Positions 34,820 through 43,447 of a stretch of DNA of 64,000 nucleotides are shown piece by piece. Each line of letters opens with the position of its first letter. The stretch's first letter is position 1. This stretch comes from Burkholderia diffusa (GTDB lineage Bacteria; Pseudomonadota; Gammaproteobacteria; Burkholderiales; Burkholderiaceae): positions 62,001 to 126,000 of the forward strand of contig NZ_CABVPN010000022.1 of assembly GCF_902499115.1 (NCBI RefSeq), in the 5' to 3' direction. The position numbers and the translations under genes are program-made. The notes below the pieces were generated by a model. It was not told the DNA's origin. It saw only the letters and a program-made list of their open reading frames with translations, and did no database searches.

Positions 34820-35794
34820 ATGTCAACGACCCGCAACACGACCGGCTGGCTCGCCGTTCGACGCGAGCTGACGGCGCGCGGCAAATGGACGCTCGGCCTG
34901 GCGTCCTTTCTGCTGCCGTTCGCCGTCTGGTGCCTGATTAGCTATGTGCCGTTCGTCTGGCATCCGCAAATGCGCATCACGAATCCGGGAAGCGTCGACT
35001 ATTTCCAGACCGGCATGCAGATCGACCGCGACGTGTTCGACGACGAGCTCGCGCATGCGCGTGCGACGCACGCGGCCGTGCCCGAGGGCGTGCGCGCGAA
35101 CCCGGTGTACCTGCCTGCGCCGCACCAGGTGCTGCGCGCGTTCTACACGGCGTTCACGACGCCGCCCGCATCGCGTGATGGCGTGTGGCTGCACGAGAGC
35201 CTCTGGCACAGCATCCGGATCATCTTCTGGGGCTTCGTGATCTCGTCCGCGATCGGCGTGCCGCTCGGCATCGTCTGCGGCACCTTCAGCGCGCTCGCGC
35301 GGCTGCAGGAGCCGTTCCTGGAGTTCTTCCGCTATCTGCCTGCGCCCGCATTCGGCGCGCTGATGGTCGCGATCCTCGGCATTTACGACGCGCCGAAGGT
35401 CGCGATCATCGTGATCGGCACGCTGTTCCAGCAGGTGCTGATCATTGCGAACACGACGCGCAAGCTCGAATACGGGCTGTTCGAGGCCGCGATGACGCTC
35501 GGCACGAAGAAGCTTCAGCTGCTCACGCACGTCGTGATTCCGGGGGTGCTGCCGGATCTGTATCGCGACCAGCGGATCCTGCTCGGCTGGGCGTGGACCT
35601 ACCTGATCGTGGCCGAACTCGTCGGCACGAGCTCGGGCATCACGTGGTACATCAGCCAGCAGGCGCGCTACCAGCATTTCGACAACGTATACGCGGCAAT
35701 CCTGATGATCGGGATCATCGGCCTCGGCACCGACATCGCGCTCGGACTGCTCGGCCGCAAGCTGTTTCCGTGGGACCGCACGCTGAAGGCGTGA
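34820..35794 (+). CDS. ABC transporter permease
   Basis: This 324-residue inner-membrane permease of the nitrate/taurine type has an unusually long periplasmic or linker segment between helix 1 (FLLPFAVWCLISYVPF) and the transport domain (from about 128). The EAA-type loop is in FEAAMTLGTKKLQLLTHVVI. GGAGA precedes the ATG at 34820. It pairs with the ATPase that follows and with the divergent binding protein to complete the importer. Confidence 0.85.
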   Translation: MSTTRNTTGWLAVRRELTARGKWTLGLASFLLPFAVWCLISYVPFVWHPQMRITNPGSVDYFQTGMQIDRDVFDDELAHARATHAAVPEGVRANPVYLPAPHQVLRAFYTAFTTPPASRDGVWLHESLWHSIRIIFWGFVISSAIGVPLGIVCGTFSALARLQEPFLEFFRYLPAPAFGALMVAILGIYDAPKVAIIVIGTLFQQVLIIANTTRKLEYGLFEAAMTLGTKKLQLLTHVVIPGVLPDLYRDQRILLGWAWTYLIVAELVGTSSGITWYISQQARYQHFDNVYAAILMIGIIGLGTDIALGLLGRKLFPWDRTLKA

Positions 35795-35836
35795 CGCCCG
35801 TTGACGCGCATCCATCGACCGATTTCCGTAGAGGGC

Positions 35837-36748
35837 ATGATGCAGAATCCGCAAGCCGTTCCCGATTACCTGATTCAATCCGACGCGGTGCGCGAGCGCT
35901 TCGCGCGACTCAAAGCCCGCGACGTGATTCTCGACGTGCGGCATGTCGGCAAGCGTTTCGCGACGCCGCAGGGCGAGTGCGTCGCACTCGACGACATCAG
36001 CTTCCGCACCCACCGGCGCGAGTTCGTGTGCGTGATCGGTCCGTCCGGCTGCGGCAAGTCGACGCTGATTCGCATCCTGGCGGGGCTCGAGGCGCAGACG
36101 AGCGGCGAGGTGCTGCTGGACGGCAAGCCCGTGCAGGGGCCGGGCGCCGATCGCGGAATGGTATTCCAGGGCTATACGCTGTTTCCGTGGCTCACCGTGA
36201 AGAAGAACGTGATGTTCGGCCTCCGAATGAATGGCAGCAGCGGCGGCGAAGCCGAGCGTGAGGCGCTGCAGTGGCTCGACCTGGTCGGACTGACGCGTTT
36301 CGCCGACGTGTATCCGCATCAGTTGTCGGGTGGCATGAAGCAGCGCGTGGCGATCGCCCGCGCGCTCGCGAACCGTCCGCGCATCCTGCTGATGGACGAG
36401 CCGTTCGGCGCGCTCGACGCGCAGACGCGTGCGCGGATGCAGACACACCTGCTCGACATCTGGCGCAATATCGACGTGACGATCCTGTTCATCACGCACG
36501 ATCTCGACGAGGCGATCTTCCTCGCGGACCGGATTCTCGTGCTCAAGGCGAACCCGGGCGGCGTGCAGGAACTGATCGAGGTGCCGGTGGCGCGGCCGCG
36601 GGACTATTCGCAGGTCAATACGCCCGAATTCATCGCGACGAAGGCGCGGCTCGAAGCGCTGATCCATCCGAAGGAGGAGGCGGCGGACGATGAGGGTGTG
36701 AAGCCGCACATGATCCGGATGACGGACGTTTCGGATAATGTCGAGTAA
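35837..36748 (+). CDS. ABC transporter ATP-binding protein
   Basis: This 303-residue ATPase carries all motifs: Walker A GPSGCGKST, Q-loop FQGYTLFPW, signature LSGGMKQR, Walker B ILLMDEPF and the switch His in FITHDLDEA. It belongs to the nitrate/taurine importer group. Two adjacent ATG codons (35837, 35840) follow GAGGG, and the second has slightly better spacing. It is the last gene of the carboxylase operon. The C-terminal 50 residues are polar and extend past the core domain. Confidence 0.87.
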   Translation: MMQNPQAVPDYLIQSDAVRERFARLKARDVILDVRHVGKRFATPQGECVALDDISFRTHRREFVCVIGPSGCGKSTLIRILAGLEAQTSGEVLLDGKPVQGPGADRGMVFQGYTLFPWLTVKKNVMFGLRMNGSSGGEAEREALQWLDLVGLTRFADVYPHQLSGGMKQRVAIARALANRPRILLMDEPFGALDAQTRARMQTHLLDIWRNIDVTILFITHDLDEAIFLADRILVLKANPGGVQELIEVPVARPRDYSQVNTPEFIATKARLEALIHPKEEAADDEGVKPHMIRMTDVSDNVE

Positions 36749-36841
36749 CGGGAGTGGTTATGGTTCGGCGTTTTTATTCATTGTGTCTGGTGGCGTGCAG
36801 GGCGAAATAATGCCGTTGCGCGCGCCCGGCACATCTGCGGG

Positions 36842-37399
36842 GTGATCCCCGGCGACACCGGGCCGCTCGGCCGCAACGACAGCCGGCTCTTTGCCGGCCT
36901 GTCGCCGGGCGACCAGCTCCGCCTGCGCGAAACGGCGCTGGCGCTGCGTGCCGAAGCGAGCGTTCTGTTCATCCGGTTCGCGTTGAAGGATGCCGGCATC
37001 GTCGCGCCGATCGAACCGGAGGTGCGCGATGCCGCGACACCGGTGCCGTCCGACGACGACCTGCTCCATCCACAGTGCCGGCCGATGCCGGACCACTACT
37101 GGCGCAGCGATGTGCTGGCCGCGGGCGCCACCACGTGTACGGCCGATTTCGCCGTACTGGATCGCGATGGTGCCGTGTCCGGCTATTTCCGCTGGGAGAC
37201 GTCGATCGAGATCGCCGGAGGCGGGGCGGATTCGTAGCAGCCCGATTTCAGGCCGTCGTCGGGCCGCGACGGCAACGTCAACCTGGCGCCCGATACCGGT
37301 TTCCCGGCGATCTTCCGCGCGAATGCCGCGTTCAAGCAGGATGCCGAACCGTTTGGTTCGCGGGCCGCACGCGTTTCATGGACGGCCCGCCAGCGTTAG
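36842..37399 (+). pseudogene. Unrecognised gene interrupted by an in-frame TAG
   Basis: A frame from GTG 36842 reads GDTGPLGRNDSRLFAGLSPG and DHYWRSDVLAAGATTCTADF and meets TAG at 37235-37237. The same frame then continues as QPDFRPSSGRDGNVN and FPAIFRANAAFKQDAEPFG to a second stop at 37397-37399. The residue mix on both sides of the TAG looks protein-like, and the TAG could come from a CAG codon by one C-to-T change. I do not recognise the family. It stands alone between the guanidine operon and the convergent GntR gene. Confidence 0.45.
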
Positions 37400-38115
37400 T
37401 TTCGCTCCTGTTCCAGCCAGCGTCGTTGCGATGCATAGAGATGCGTGCGCATGGCCGCCTGGGCCATCAGCACCTCGCCGTTTTCCAGCGCGTGAAGAAT
37501 GGACTCGTGTTCGTCGAACGCCTTGGCCCATGTCTGCCTGCTTTCGGTGCGCGCGCTGACGCGCGACGAGATCGGACTGTGGCGTCCGTCGAACAGTTCG
37601 CCCACCAGCCTGACCAGCACCGAATTGCCGGTCATCGCTGCAATCGCGACGTGAAATTCGCGATCGTGCTGCAGCGGGGAACGGCCTTCCGCGATGGCGG
37701 ACCGCATTGCATCGACCGCGCGGCGCACGGGCGCCAGCCGTTCGGGCGTCGCGTGTGCGCATGCGAGTTCGACGACGCTGCCTTCGAGTGCGGCGCGGGC
37801 GCTTGTCAGTTCGATCGGGTTTTCGCCCAGCGGTGTCGCCGCGGTATTCGACGCCTTCGCTGGAGGGCACACGAACACGCCGGAGCCCATCCGGACTTCG
37901 ACGATGCCTTCGATTTCCAGCGCGATGAGCGCCTCTCGAACCGACGGGCGTGACACGCCCAGCTGCTGAGCCAGATCCCGCTCGGGCGGCAGGCGTTCTC
38001 CGTCGGCGAACCGCCCCGCATCGATGAGCGAACGAATCTGGTCGGCGATGCGCTGATACAGGCGGCGTGTATCCACCTGTTTGAACTGGTCCAGCAACGC
38101 TCCCCCTTGCCGCAT
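37396..38115 (-). CDS. GntR/FadR-family regulator of the sugar-acid operon
   Basis: The protein has 239 residues. The N-terminal GntR helix-turn-helix (about 16-80, LPPERDLAQQLGVSRPSVRE) is followed by an FCD effector domain with metal-binding histidines (LQHDREFHVAIAAMTGN, DEHESILHALENG). UxuR/ExuR-type regulators of hexuronate genes belong here and act as repressors released by a sugar-acid intermediate. It is divergent from the catabolic operon, with five TTGG-CCAA sites in the 360-base region between them. Confidence 0.85.
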   Translation of the reverse strand: MRQGGALLDQFKQVDTRRLYQRIADQIRSLIDAGRFADGERLPPERDLAQQLGVSRPSVREALIALEIEGIVEVRMGSGVFVCPPAKASNTAATPLGENPIELTSARAALEGSVVELACAHATPERLAPVRRAVDAMRSAIAEGRSPLQHDREFHVAIAAMTGNSVLVRLVGELFDGRHSPISSRVSARTESRQTWAKAFDEHESILHALENGEVLMAQAAMRTHLYASQRRWLEQERN

Positions 38116-38160
38116 ACCGCGGATGTCTGTTCCGAAGCGATCAGTCTACTGCACTTTGAA

Positions 38161-38422
38161 TGGCCTGACCAATTCACGCCAAGTCGATCACGTCGCTCGA
38201 TGTCGCAGGGAGCTCGATGGACAAATTGGCCTTACCAAGTTGCCCGTCCAGTCGGGTTCTTGTCGATTCCGCTTCACGCGCAATGAAAAAGCGGCAAGTC
38301 GGAGGTAGCCGAGCCTTCCGATGCGCGCTTTGTCACCATGCCTTCTAGGGATTTCCCCAAATATCCGGCAATTGGCTTGACCAATACTGGCCAGACCAAT
38401 AGCATGTGTTTGGTCAGGCCAA
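38161..38422. promoter_or_regulatory. Five TTGG-N5-CCAA operator copies
   Basis: Near-identical dyads occur at 38161-38172 (TGGCCTGACCAA), 38226-38238 (TTGGCCTTACCAA), 38372-38384 (TTGGCTTGACCAA), 38388-38399 (TGGCCAGACCAA) and 38410-38422 (TTGGTCAGGCCAA). They resemble the TTGGT-ACCAA operators of the UxuR/ExuR branch of GntR regulators. Two cluster near the regulator start and three near the catabolic operon, so both directions could be repressed. No gene lies in this gap. Confidence 0.65.
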
Positions 38423-38475
38423 TTTGGTGGTGCCGCGCGCCACATCGTCCTGTTTCACCCATTACAGAGATACCG

Positions 38476-39498
38476 ATGAGAACCGTCATTTGTGAAGAAC
38501 CCGGTCGTCTGGTCGTTGCCGAGCGCCCGGTGCCGGCCGTGGGCCCCGACGATGTCCTGATCCGCGTGAAGCGGGTTGGTGTATGCGGCACCGACATGCA
38601 TATCTTCACCGGCAACCAGCCGTACCTCGCCTATCCCAGGGTGATGGGGCACGAGCTGGCCGGCGTCGTCGAGACGGCGCCAGCGGGCGCACGCGTCAAG
38701 GCCGGCGACCAGGTCTACGTGATGCCGTATCTGTCGTGCGGTACGTGTGTCGCGTGCCGTGCGGGCAAGACCAATTGCTGCACCCGGATCCAGGTGCTGG
38801 GCGTGCACGCCGACGGCGGCATGGTCGAATACCTCGCCGTTCCGCAGGCCTTCGTGTTCGCGGCCAACGGCGTCACGCTCGACCAGGCCGCGATGATCGA
38901 ATTCCTCGCGATCGGCGCGCACGCGGTCGCGCGTGCCGAGGTCCGGGCCGGGCAACGCGTGCTGGTTGTCGGCGCGGGCCCGATCGGCATGGCCGCGCTG
39001 ATCTTCGCCATGCTGCGCGGCGCGCAGGTCAGCGTGCTCGACGGCCGCGCGGACCGGCTGGCGGTCTGCGCGGCGGCGCTGGGCGCACACGCCACCGTGC
39101 CGCTCGACACGAGCGGGGCCGGCGCCGATGTCGAGTGCCTCGCGGCGCTCACCGACGGCGAATTCTTCGATGTCGTGTTCGACGCCACCGGCAATCTCGT
39201 CGCAATGGAGCGCGGCCTGGACTTCGTCGCGCACGGCGGGAAGTACGTGCTGATCTCGCTCGTGAAGGGCCGCATTTCGTTCTCCGACCCGGAATTCCAC
39301 AAGCGCGAGACGACGCTGCTCGCGAGCCGCAACGCGACGCCGGCCGATTTCGAAACCGTGCTCGACGCAATGCGTGCGGGGCGGGTGCCGACCGACGCGC
39401 TGAAGACGCACGCGCTGACGCTCGCGGACTTGCCCGTCCGGTTCGCGGAACTCCTCGAACCGGACGCCGGCGTGATCAAGGCACTCGTCGAATGCTGA
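38476..39498 (+). CDS. Zinc-dependent sugar-acid/polyol dehydrogenase (LgoD/RspB-like)
   Basis: This is a 340-residue medium-chain dehydrogenase. The catalytic zinc site has VGVCGTDMHIF and GHELAG, and the structural zinc site has CGTCVACRAGKTNCC. The nucleotide motif is VLVVGAGPIGMAALIF. It is of the type that oxidises L-galactonate, L-gulonate or L-idonate at C5. In this operon, L-galactonate to tagaturonate is the most coherent reading, but the substrate is inferred. The ATG at 38476 follows an AGAGA site. It leads the operon. Confidence 0.8.
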   Translation: MRTVICEEPGRLVVAERPVPAVGPDDVLIRVKRVGVCGTDMHIFTGNQPYLAYPRVMGHELAGVVETAPAGARVKAGDQVYVMPYLSCGTCVACRAGKTNCCTRIQVLGVHADGGMVEYLAVPQAFVFAANGVTLDQAAMIEFLAIGAHAVARAEVRAGQRVLVVGAGPIGMAALIFAMLRGAQVSVLDGRADRLAVCAAALGAHATVPLDTSGAGADVECLAALTDGEFFDVVFDATGNLVAMERGLDFVAHGGKYVLISLVKGRISFSDPEFHKRETTLLASRNATPADFETVLDAMRAGRVPTDALKTHALTLADLPVRFAELLEPDAGVIKALVEC

Positions 39499-39515
39499 AC
39501 GCGGAGCGCGAACCG

Positions 39516-40628
39516 ATGGGCAACCCGATCCTGCAGTTCGGCACCAGCCGCTTCCTCCAGGCGCACGTCGACCTGTTCGTGTCGGAAGCGCTGGCAGCCA
39601 GCCGCGCACTCGGTGCGATCACCGTGGTGCAGACGACGTCGAGCGCGGAAAGCCGTGCCCGCATCGATGCGTTGCGCGCGACCGGGCGCTACCCGGTGCG
39701 GATTCGCGGCCGGCGGCACGGCGAGACGATCGATCGCGAGGTCGACTGCACGGCGATCACGGAAGCGTTGCATGCGGCGGACGACTGGGCGCGGTTGCGC
39801 GAGAGCGTCGCATGCGAGGTCCGGGCCATCGTGTCCAACACCGGCGACAGCGGCTATGCGCCGTTCGACGACGACGGGGCGGATCTGCTTGCCGGCCACC
39901 GCGCGCCGCGCGGTTTCGCGGCGAAGCTCGCGGTGCTGCTGCACGAGCGTTTCCGCGCGGGCGGGGCACCCGTCACGCTGCTGCCGTGCGAACTCGTCGC
40001 GCGCAACGGCGACACGCTGCGCGACCTGGTGGTTGCCGTCGCGCGGGGCTGGCGCGCGGACGCGGCTTTCGTCGATTACCTGATCGACGGCTGCGTGTGG
40101 GTCAACTCGCTCGTCGACCGGATCGTGTCGGAGCCGATTCACCCGGTCGGCGCGATCGCCGAACCGTATGCGTTGTGGGCGGTGCGGCGCACGGCGGGGA
40201 TGACGCTGCCGTGCGAGCACCCCGACATCGTCGTGACCGACGATCTCGAACGCTACGAGCGCCTGAAGCTGCTGCTGCTCAATCTCGGGCATACGGTACT
40301 CGCCGAACAATGGCGCACGCGCGGCGGCTCGCCTGACATGACGGTGGGCGCGGCGATGGGCGATCCCGCGTACCGCGCACCGCTCGAGGCGGTATGGAGC
40401 GAAGAGGTGATGCCGGTGTTCGATGCGCTCGGCGAGCGCGACGCGGCGCTGGCCTACCTCGATGACGTGCGCGAACGCTTCCTGAACCCGTTCCTCGCGC
40501 ATCGGCTGGCCGATATCGCGGGCAATCACGACATGAAGAAGACACGGCGCCTGCGCCCGGTGGTCGAGATGGCGCGCATGCTGAAGCTATCGGTCGCGCA
40601 GCCGTACCTGATCGCGGCGCTCGGGTGA
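39516..40628 (+). CDS. Mannitol dehydrogenase-family tagaturonate/fructuronate reductase-like protein
   Basis: This 370-residue member of the long-chain mannitol dehydrogenase family is closest in layout to UxaB (NPILQFGTSRFLQAHVDLF at the start). The conserved AIVSNTGDSGY and LPCELVARNGD lie in the middle. UxaB reduces tagaturonate to altronate with NADH. GGAG at 39503-39506 supports ATG 39516. An ATG at 39492 overlapping the previous stop would add eight residues. It is shorter than UxaB (about 480), so a related reductase is possible. Confidence 0.72.
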   Translation: MGNPILQFGTSRFLQAHVDLFVSEALAASRALGAITVVQTTSSAESRARIDALRATGRYPVRIRGRRHGETIDREVDCTAITEALHAADDWARLRESVACEVRAIVSNTGDSGYAPFDDDGADLLAGHRAPRGFAAKLAVLLHERFRAGGAPVTLLPCELVARNGDTLRDLVVAVARGWRADAAFVDYLIDGCVWVNSLVDRIVSEPIHPVGAIAEPYALWAVRRTAGMTLPCEHPDIVVTDDLERYERLKLLLLNLGHTVLAEQWRTRGGSPDMTVGAAMGDPAYRAPLEAVWSEEVMPVFDALGERDAALAYLDDVRERFLNPFLAHRLADIAGNHDMKKTRRLRPVVEMARMLKLSVAQPYLIAALG

Positions 40629-40692
40629 GCGGGCGTCCGGGCCGGCATCCAGCGAAGTGAAATCAAATGAAATGGAATGGAGACACGCAACG

Positions 40693-42000
40693 ATGACGAC
40701 ACGCATTATCGATGTGCTGGTACGTGACATTCGCTTTCCAACGTCCAGGAGCATGGACGGCTCGGATGCAATGAACGGCAACTCCGACTATTCGGCAACC
40801 TACGTGACGCTCGTCACCGATGCCGGCGACGGCCTTCGCGGGCACGGGCTCACGTTTACGATCGGCCGCGGCAACGACCTGTGTGTCGACGCGGCGCACG
40901 CGCTCGCGAAGCTGTTCGTGATCGGCCGGTCGCTCGACGAGATCACGGCCGATTTCGGCGCGTACTGGCACGAAATGGTCGCGGGCGACTGCCAGTTGCG
41001 CTGGGTCGGCCCGGAGAAGGGCGTGGTGCATCTCGCGACGGCCGCGCTGATCAACGCGATCTGGGATCTCTGGGCGAAAACGGCGCGCAAGCCGGTCTGG
41101 AAATTCCTGGTCGACATGCCGCCCGAACAACTCGTGAACTGCATCGACTTCACGTACATCGACGACGTGCTGACGCGCGACGAGGCCGTCGCGTTGCTGC
41201 GCCGGGCCGCACCCGGCAAGGTGCAGCGCGAGCGGGAGATGCGCGAGCACGGCTTTCCCGGCTACACGACCGCGGCCGGCTGGCTCGGTTATTCGGAGGA
41301 GAAGATGCGTGCGCTCGCACGCGCCGCCGTGGCCGACGGATGGACCCACCTGAAGCAGAAGGTCGGCGCGGATCTCGAGCAGGACGTGCGGCGTGCGCGC
41401 ATCCTGCGCGAAGAACTCGGTTGGGAGCGCAAGCTGATGATGGACGCGAACCAGAACTGGGGCGTCGACGAGGCGATCGCGAACATGCGGGTGCTCGCGC
41501 GGTTCGATCCGTGGTGGATCGAGGAGCCCACCAGCCCGGACGACATTCTTGGTCATGCGGCGATCCGCCAGCGGATCGGGCCGATCGGTGTCGCGACCGG
41601 CGAGCATGCGCACAACCGCGTGATGTTCAAGCAGTTCTTCCAGGCCGGCGCGCTCGATTTCTGCCAGCTCGATCCCGCGCGGCTCGGCGGGCTCAACGAA
41701 GTACTCGCCGTCGTGCTGATGGCGGCGAAGTTCGGCGTGCCGGTGTGCCCGCACGGCGGCGGCGTTGGCCTGTGCCAGTACTCGCAGAACATCGTGATGT
41801 TCGACTATATCGCGGTGTCGGGCTCGCTGGAGCGGCGCGTGCTCGAATACGTCGACCATCTTCACGAGCATTTCGAGGCGCCGATCGTGATTCGCCGTGG
41901 GCGCTACATGCCGCAGGAGGCGCCTGGTTACGGCGTCACGATGAAGCCGGCTTCGCTCGATGCATTCGCGTACCCGGACGGGCCCGAATGGCGAGCGTAG
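40693..42000 (+). CDS. L-fuconate dehydratase-like enolase-superfamily enzyme
   Basis: The protein has 435 residues in the mandelate racemase/FucD group. The catalytic KxK is in HLKQKVGADLEQD (Lys221, Lys223). Metal ligands are in MMDANQNW, WIEEPTSPDD and TGEHAHNR, and the catalytic His is in CPHGGGVGLCQYSQN. The close match to FucD across these segments suggests dehydration of L-fuconate or its 6-hydroxy analogue L-galactonate. GGAGA at 40679-40683 supports the ATG at 40693. Its presence beside an LgoD-UxaB-UxaA-like set gives two possible fates for the same acid. Confidence 0.82.
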   Translation: MTTRIIDVLVRDIRFPTSRSMDGSDAMNGNSDYSATYVTLVTDAGDGLRGHGLTFTIGRGNDLCVDAAHALAKLFVIGRSLDEITADFGAYWHEMVAGDCQLRWVGPEKGVVHLATAALINAIWDLWAKTARKPVWKFLVDMPPEQLVNCIDFTYIDDVLTRDEAVALLRRAAPGKVQREREMREHGFPGYTTAAGWLGYSEEKMRALARAAVADGWTHLKQKVGADLEQDVRRARILREELGWERKLMMDANQNWGVDEAIANMRVLARFDPWWIEEPTSPDDILGHAAIRQRIGPIGVATGEHAHNRVMFKQFFQAGALDFCQLDPARLGGLNEVLAVVLMAAKFGVPVCPHGGGVGLCQYSQNIVMFDYIAVSGSLERRVLEYVDHLHEHFEAPIVIRRGRYMPQEAPGYGVTMKPASLDAFAYPDGPEWRA

Positions 42001-42040
42001 TCGAACGGGCATCACGACAAGAACCATATCGGAGACAACG

Positions 42041-43378
42041 ATGAACGACGATTCGCAGCAATCGCAGCACCTTGCCAGGGCGGTCAGGAAGGCCGCCGTC
42101 CGGCTCTTGCCGTTCCTCACGCTGATGTACGCGCTCGCCTTCATCGATCGCGCGAACGTCGGCTTCGCGAAGCTCGCCTATCAGGCCGACACGGGCTTGA
42201 GCGATGCGGCATTCGCATTCGGCGCCGGCATTTTCTTCATCGGTTATGCATTGTTCGAGGTGCCGAGCAATCTCGTCATGAATCGCATCGGCGCGCGCGT
42301 GTGGATGAGCCGGATCATGGTGACGTGGGGCTTCGTCTCGGCGTCGATGATGTTCGCGCATACGCCGACGCAGTTCTATACGATCCGCTTCCTGCTCGGC
42401 GCGGCGGAGGCCGGGTTCTTTCCAGGCATCATCCTGTATCTGACCTACTGGTTTCCTGCGAAGGGGCGCGCCCGCGCGCTCGGACTGTTCTACTTCGGCG
42501 TGCCCGTCGCGATGCTGATCGGCAATCCGCTGTCGGGCTTCCTGCTGCAGATGCATGACATGTTCGGTCTGCGGAACTGGCAATGGATGTATCTGGTCGA
42601 GGGGCTGATGGCGACCGTGGTTGGCGTGATCGCGTTCTTCTACCTGACGAGCCGGCCGAAAGACGCGCGCTGGCTGACCGACGACGAGAAGCGCGCATTG
42701 TGCGACACGCTCGACGCGGAAGAGCGCGCGAAATCGCGGCACCTGTCCGCAGCCGTGTTCGGCGTGCTGAAGGACCGTCGCGTGCTGACCTTCATTGCCG
42801 CGTACTTCTGCATCCAGATCGGCAATGCGCCGCTCGCGTTCTATCTGCCGTCGAAATTCGCCGCGACGATGGGCACCCAGATCGATGGAAAGATCGGGTT
42901 GCTGCTGATGATTCCGTGGCTGTGCACGATTGCGGCGATGATCGTCGCGACGCGATTCGCGGATCGCCACGACAACCATCTGCAGGTCGCGACCGGCATG
43001 CTGACGGTCGGGATTCTCGCATTCGCATCGATATCCGTGATCAACACGCCGGTGCTGGCGCTGCTCGCCTTCTGCATCGCGATCCCAGGGCTGGTTGCGT
43101 GCCAGCCGGTGTTCTGGTGCCTGCCGACGCGTTATCTCGGCGGGACGGGCGCGGCGAGCGGCATTGCGTTCATCGTGTCGATCGGCAATCTCGGCGGCTT
43201 CGTGTCGCCGCAGATCAAGGCGTTCGCGGACGCGGCATCGCACGATTCGCGCACGGGCTTCGTGGTGGTTGCGGCGTTGTGCTTCGTCAGCGTGCTGCTG
43301 CTGCGCTCGCTGCGCGGCATGGGGCACGCGGGCGCGGAAAGCGGGCCGGGCGGCGTGCAGGCCGGTTCGCATCGCTGA
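42041..43378 (+). CDS. MFS transporter, anion:cation symporter family
   Basis: This 445-residue transporter has 12 predicted helices and the ACS family start LMYALAFIDRANVGFAKLA. The family imports organic acids such as hexuronates, galactonate and glucarate by proton symport. GGAGA is well placed before the ATG at 42041. It lies within the sugar-acid operon, so it probably imports the operon's substrate. Confidence 0.85.
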   Translation: MNDDSQQSQHLARAVRKAAVRLLPFLTLMYALAFIDRANVGFAKLAYQADTGLSDAAFAFGAGIFFIGYALFEVPSNLVMNRIGARVWMSRIMVTWGFVSASMMFAHTPTQFYTIRFLLGAAEAGFFPGIILYLTYWFPAKGRARALGLFYFGVPVAMLIGNPLSGFLLQMHDMFGLRNWQWMYLVEGLMATVVGVIAFFYLTSRPKDARWLTDDEKRALCDTLDAEERAKSRHLSAAVFGVLKDRRVLTFIAAYFCIQIGNAPLAFYLPSKFAATMGTQIDGKIGLLLMIPWLCTIAAMIVATRFADRHDNHLQVATGMLTVGILAFASISVINTPVLALLAFCIAIPGLVACQPVFWCLPTRYLGGTGAASGIAFIVSIGNLGGFVSPQIKAFADAASHDSRTGFVVVAALCFVSVLLLRSLRGMGHAGAESGPGGVQAGSHR

Positions 43379-43447
43379 AGCGTTCGCCGGCGCCGCAAGG
43401 CGGCCTGCCGGCGCGGAACCACCCATCTTGAATCCAGGATTACCGTC

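Noticed and set aside
25887..36748. Standard urea-utilisation locus
   Set aside because: Two guanidine-I riboswitches and the DUF1989 pair fit guanidine better, although urea cannot be excluded without an assay.
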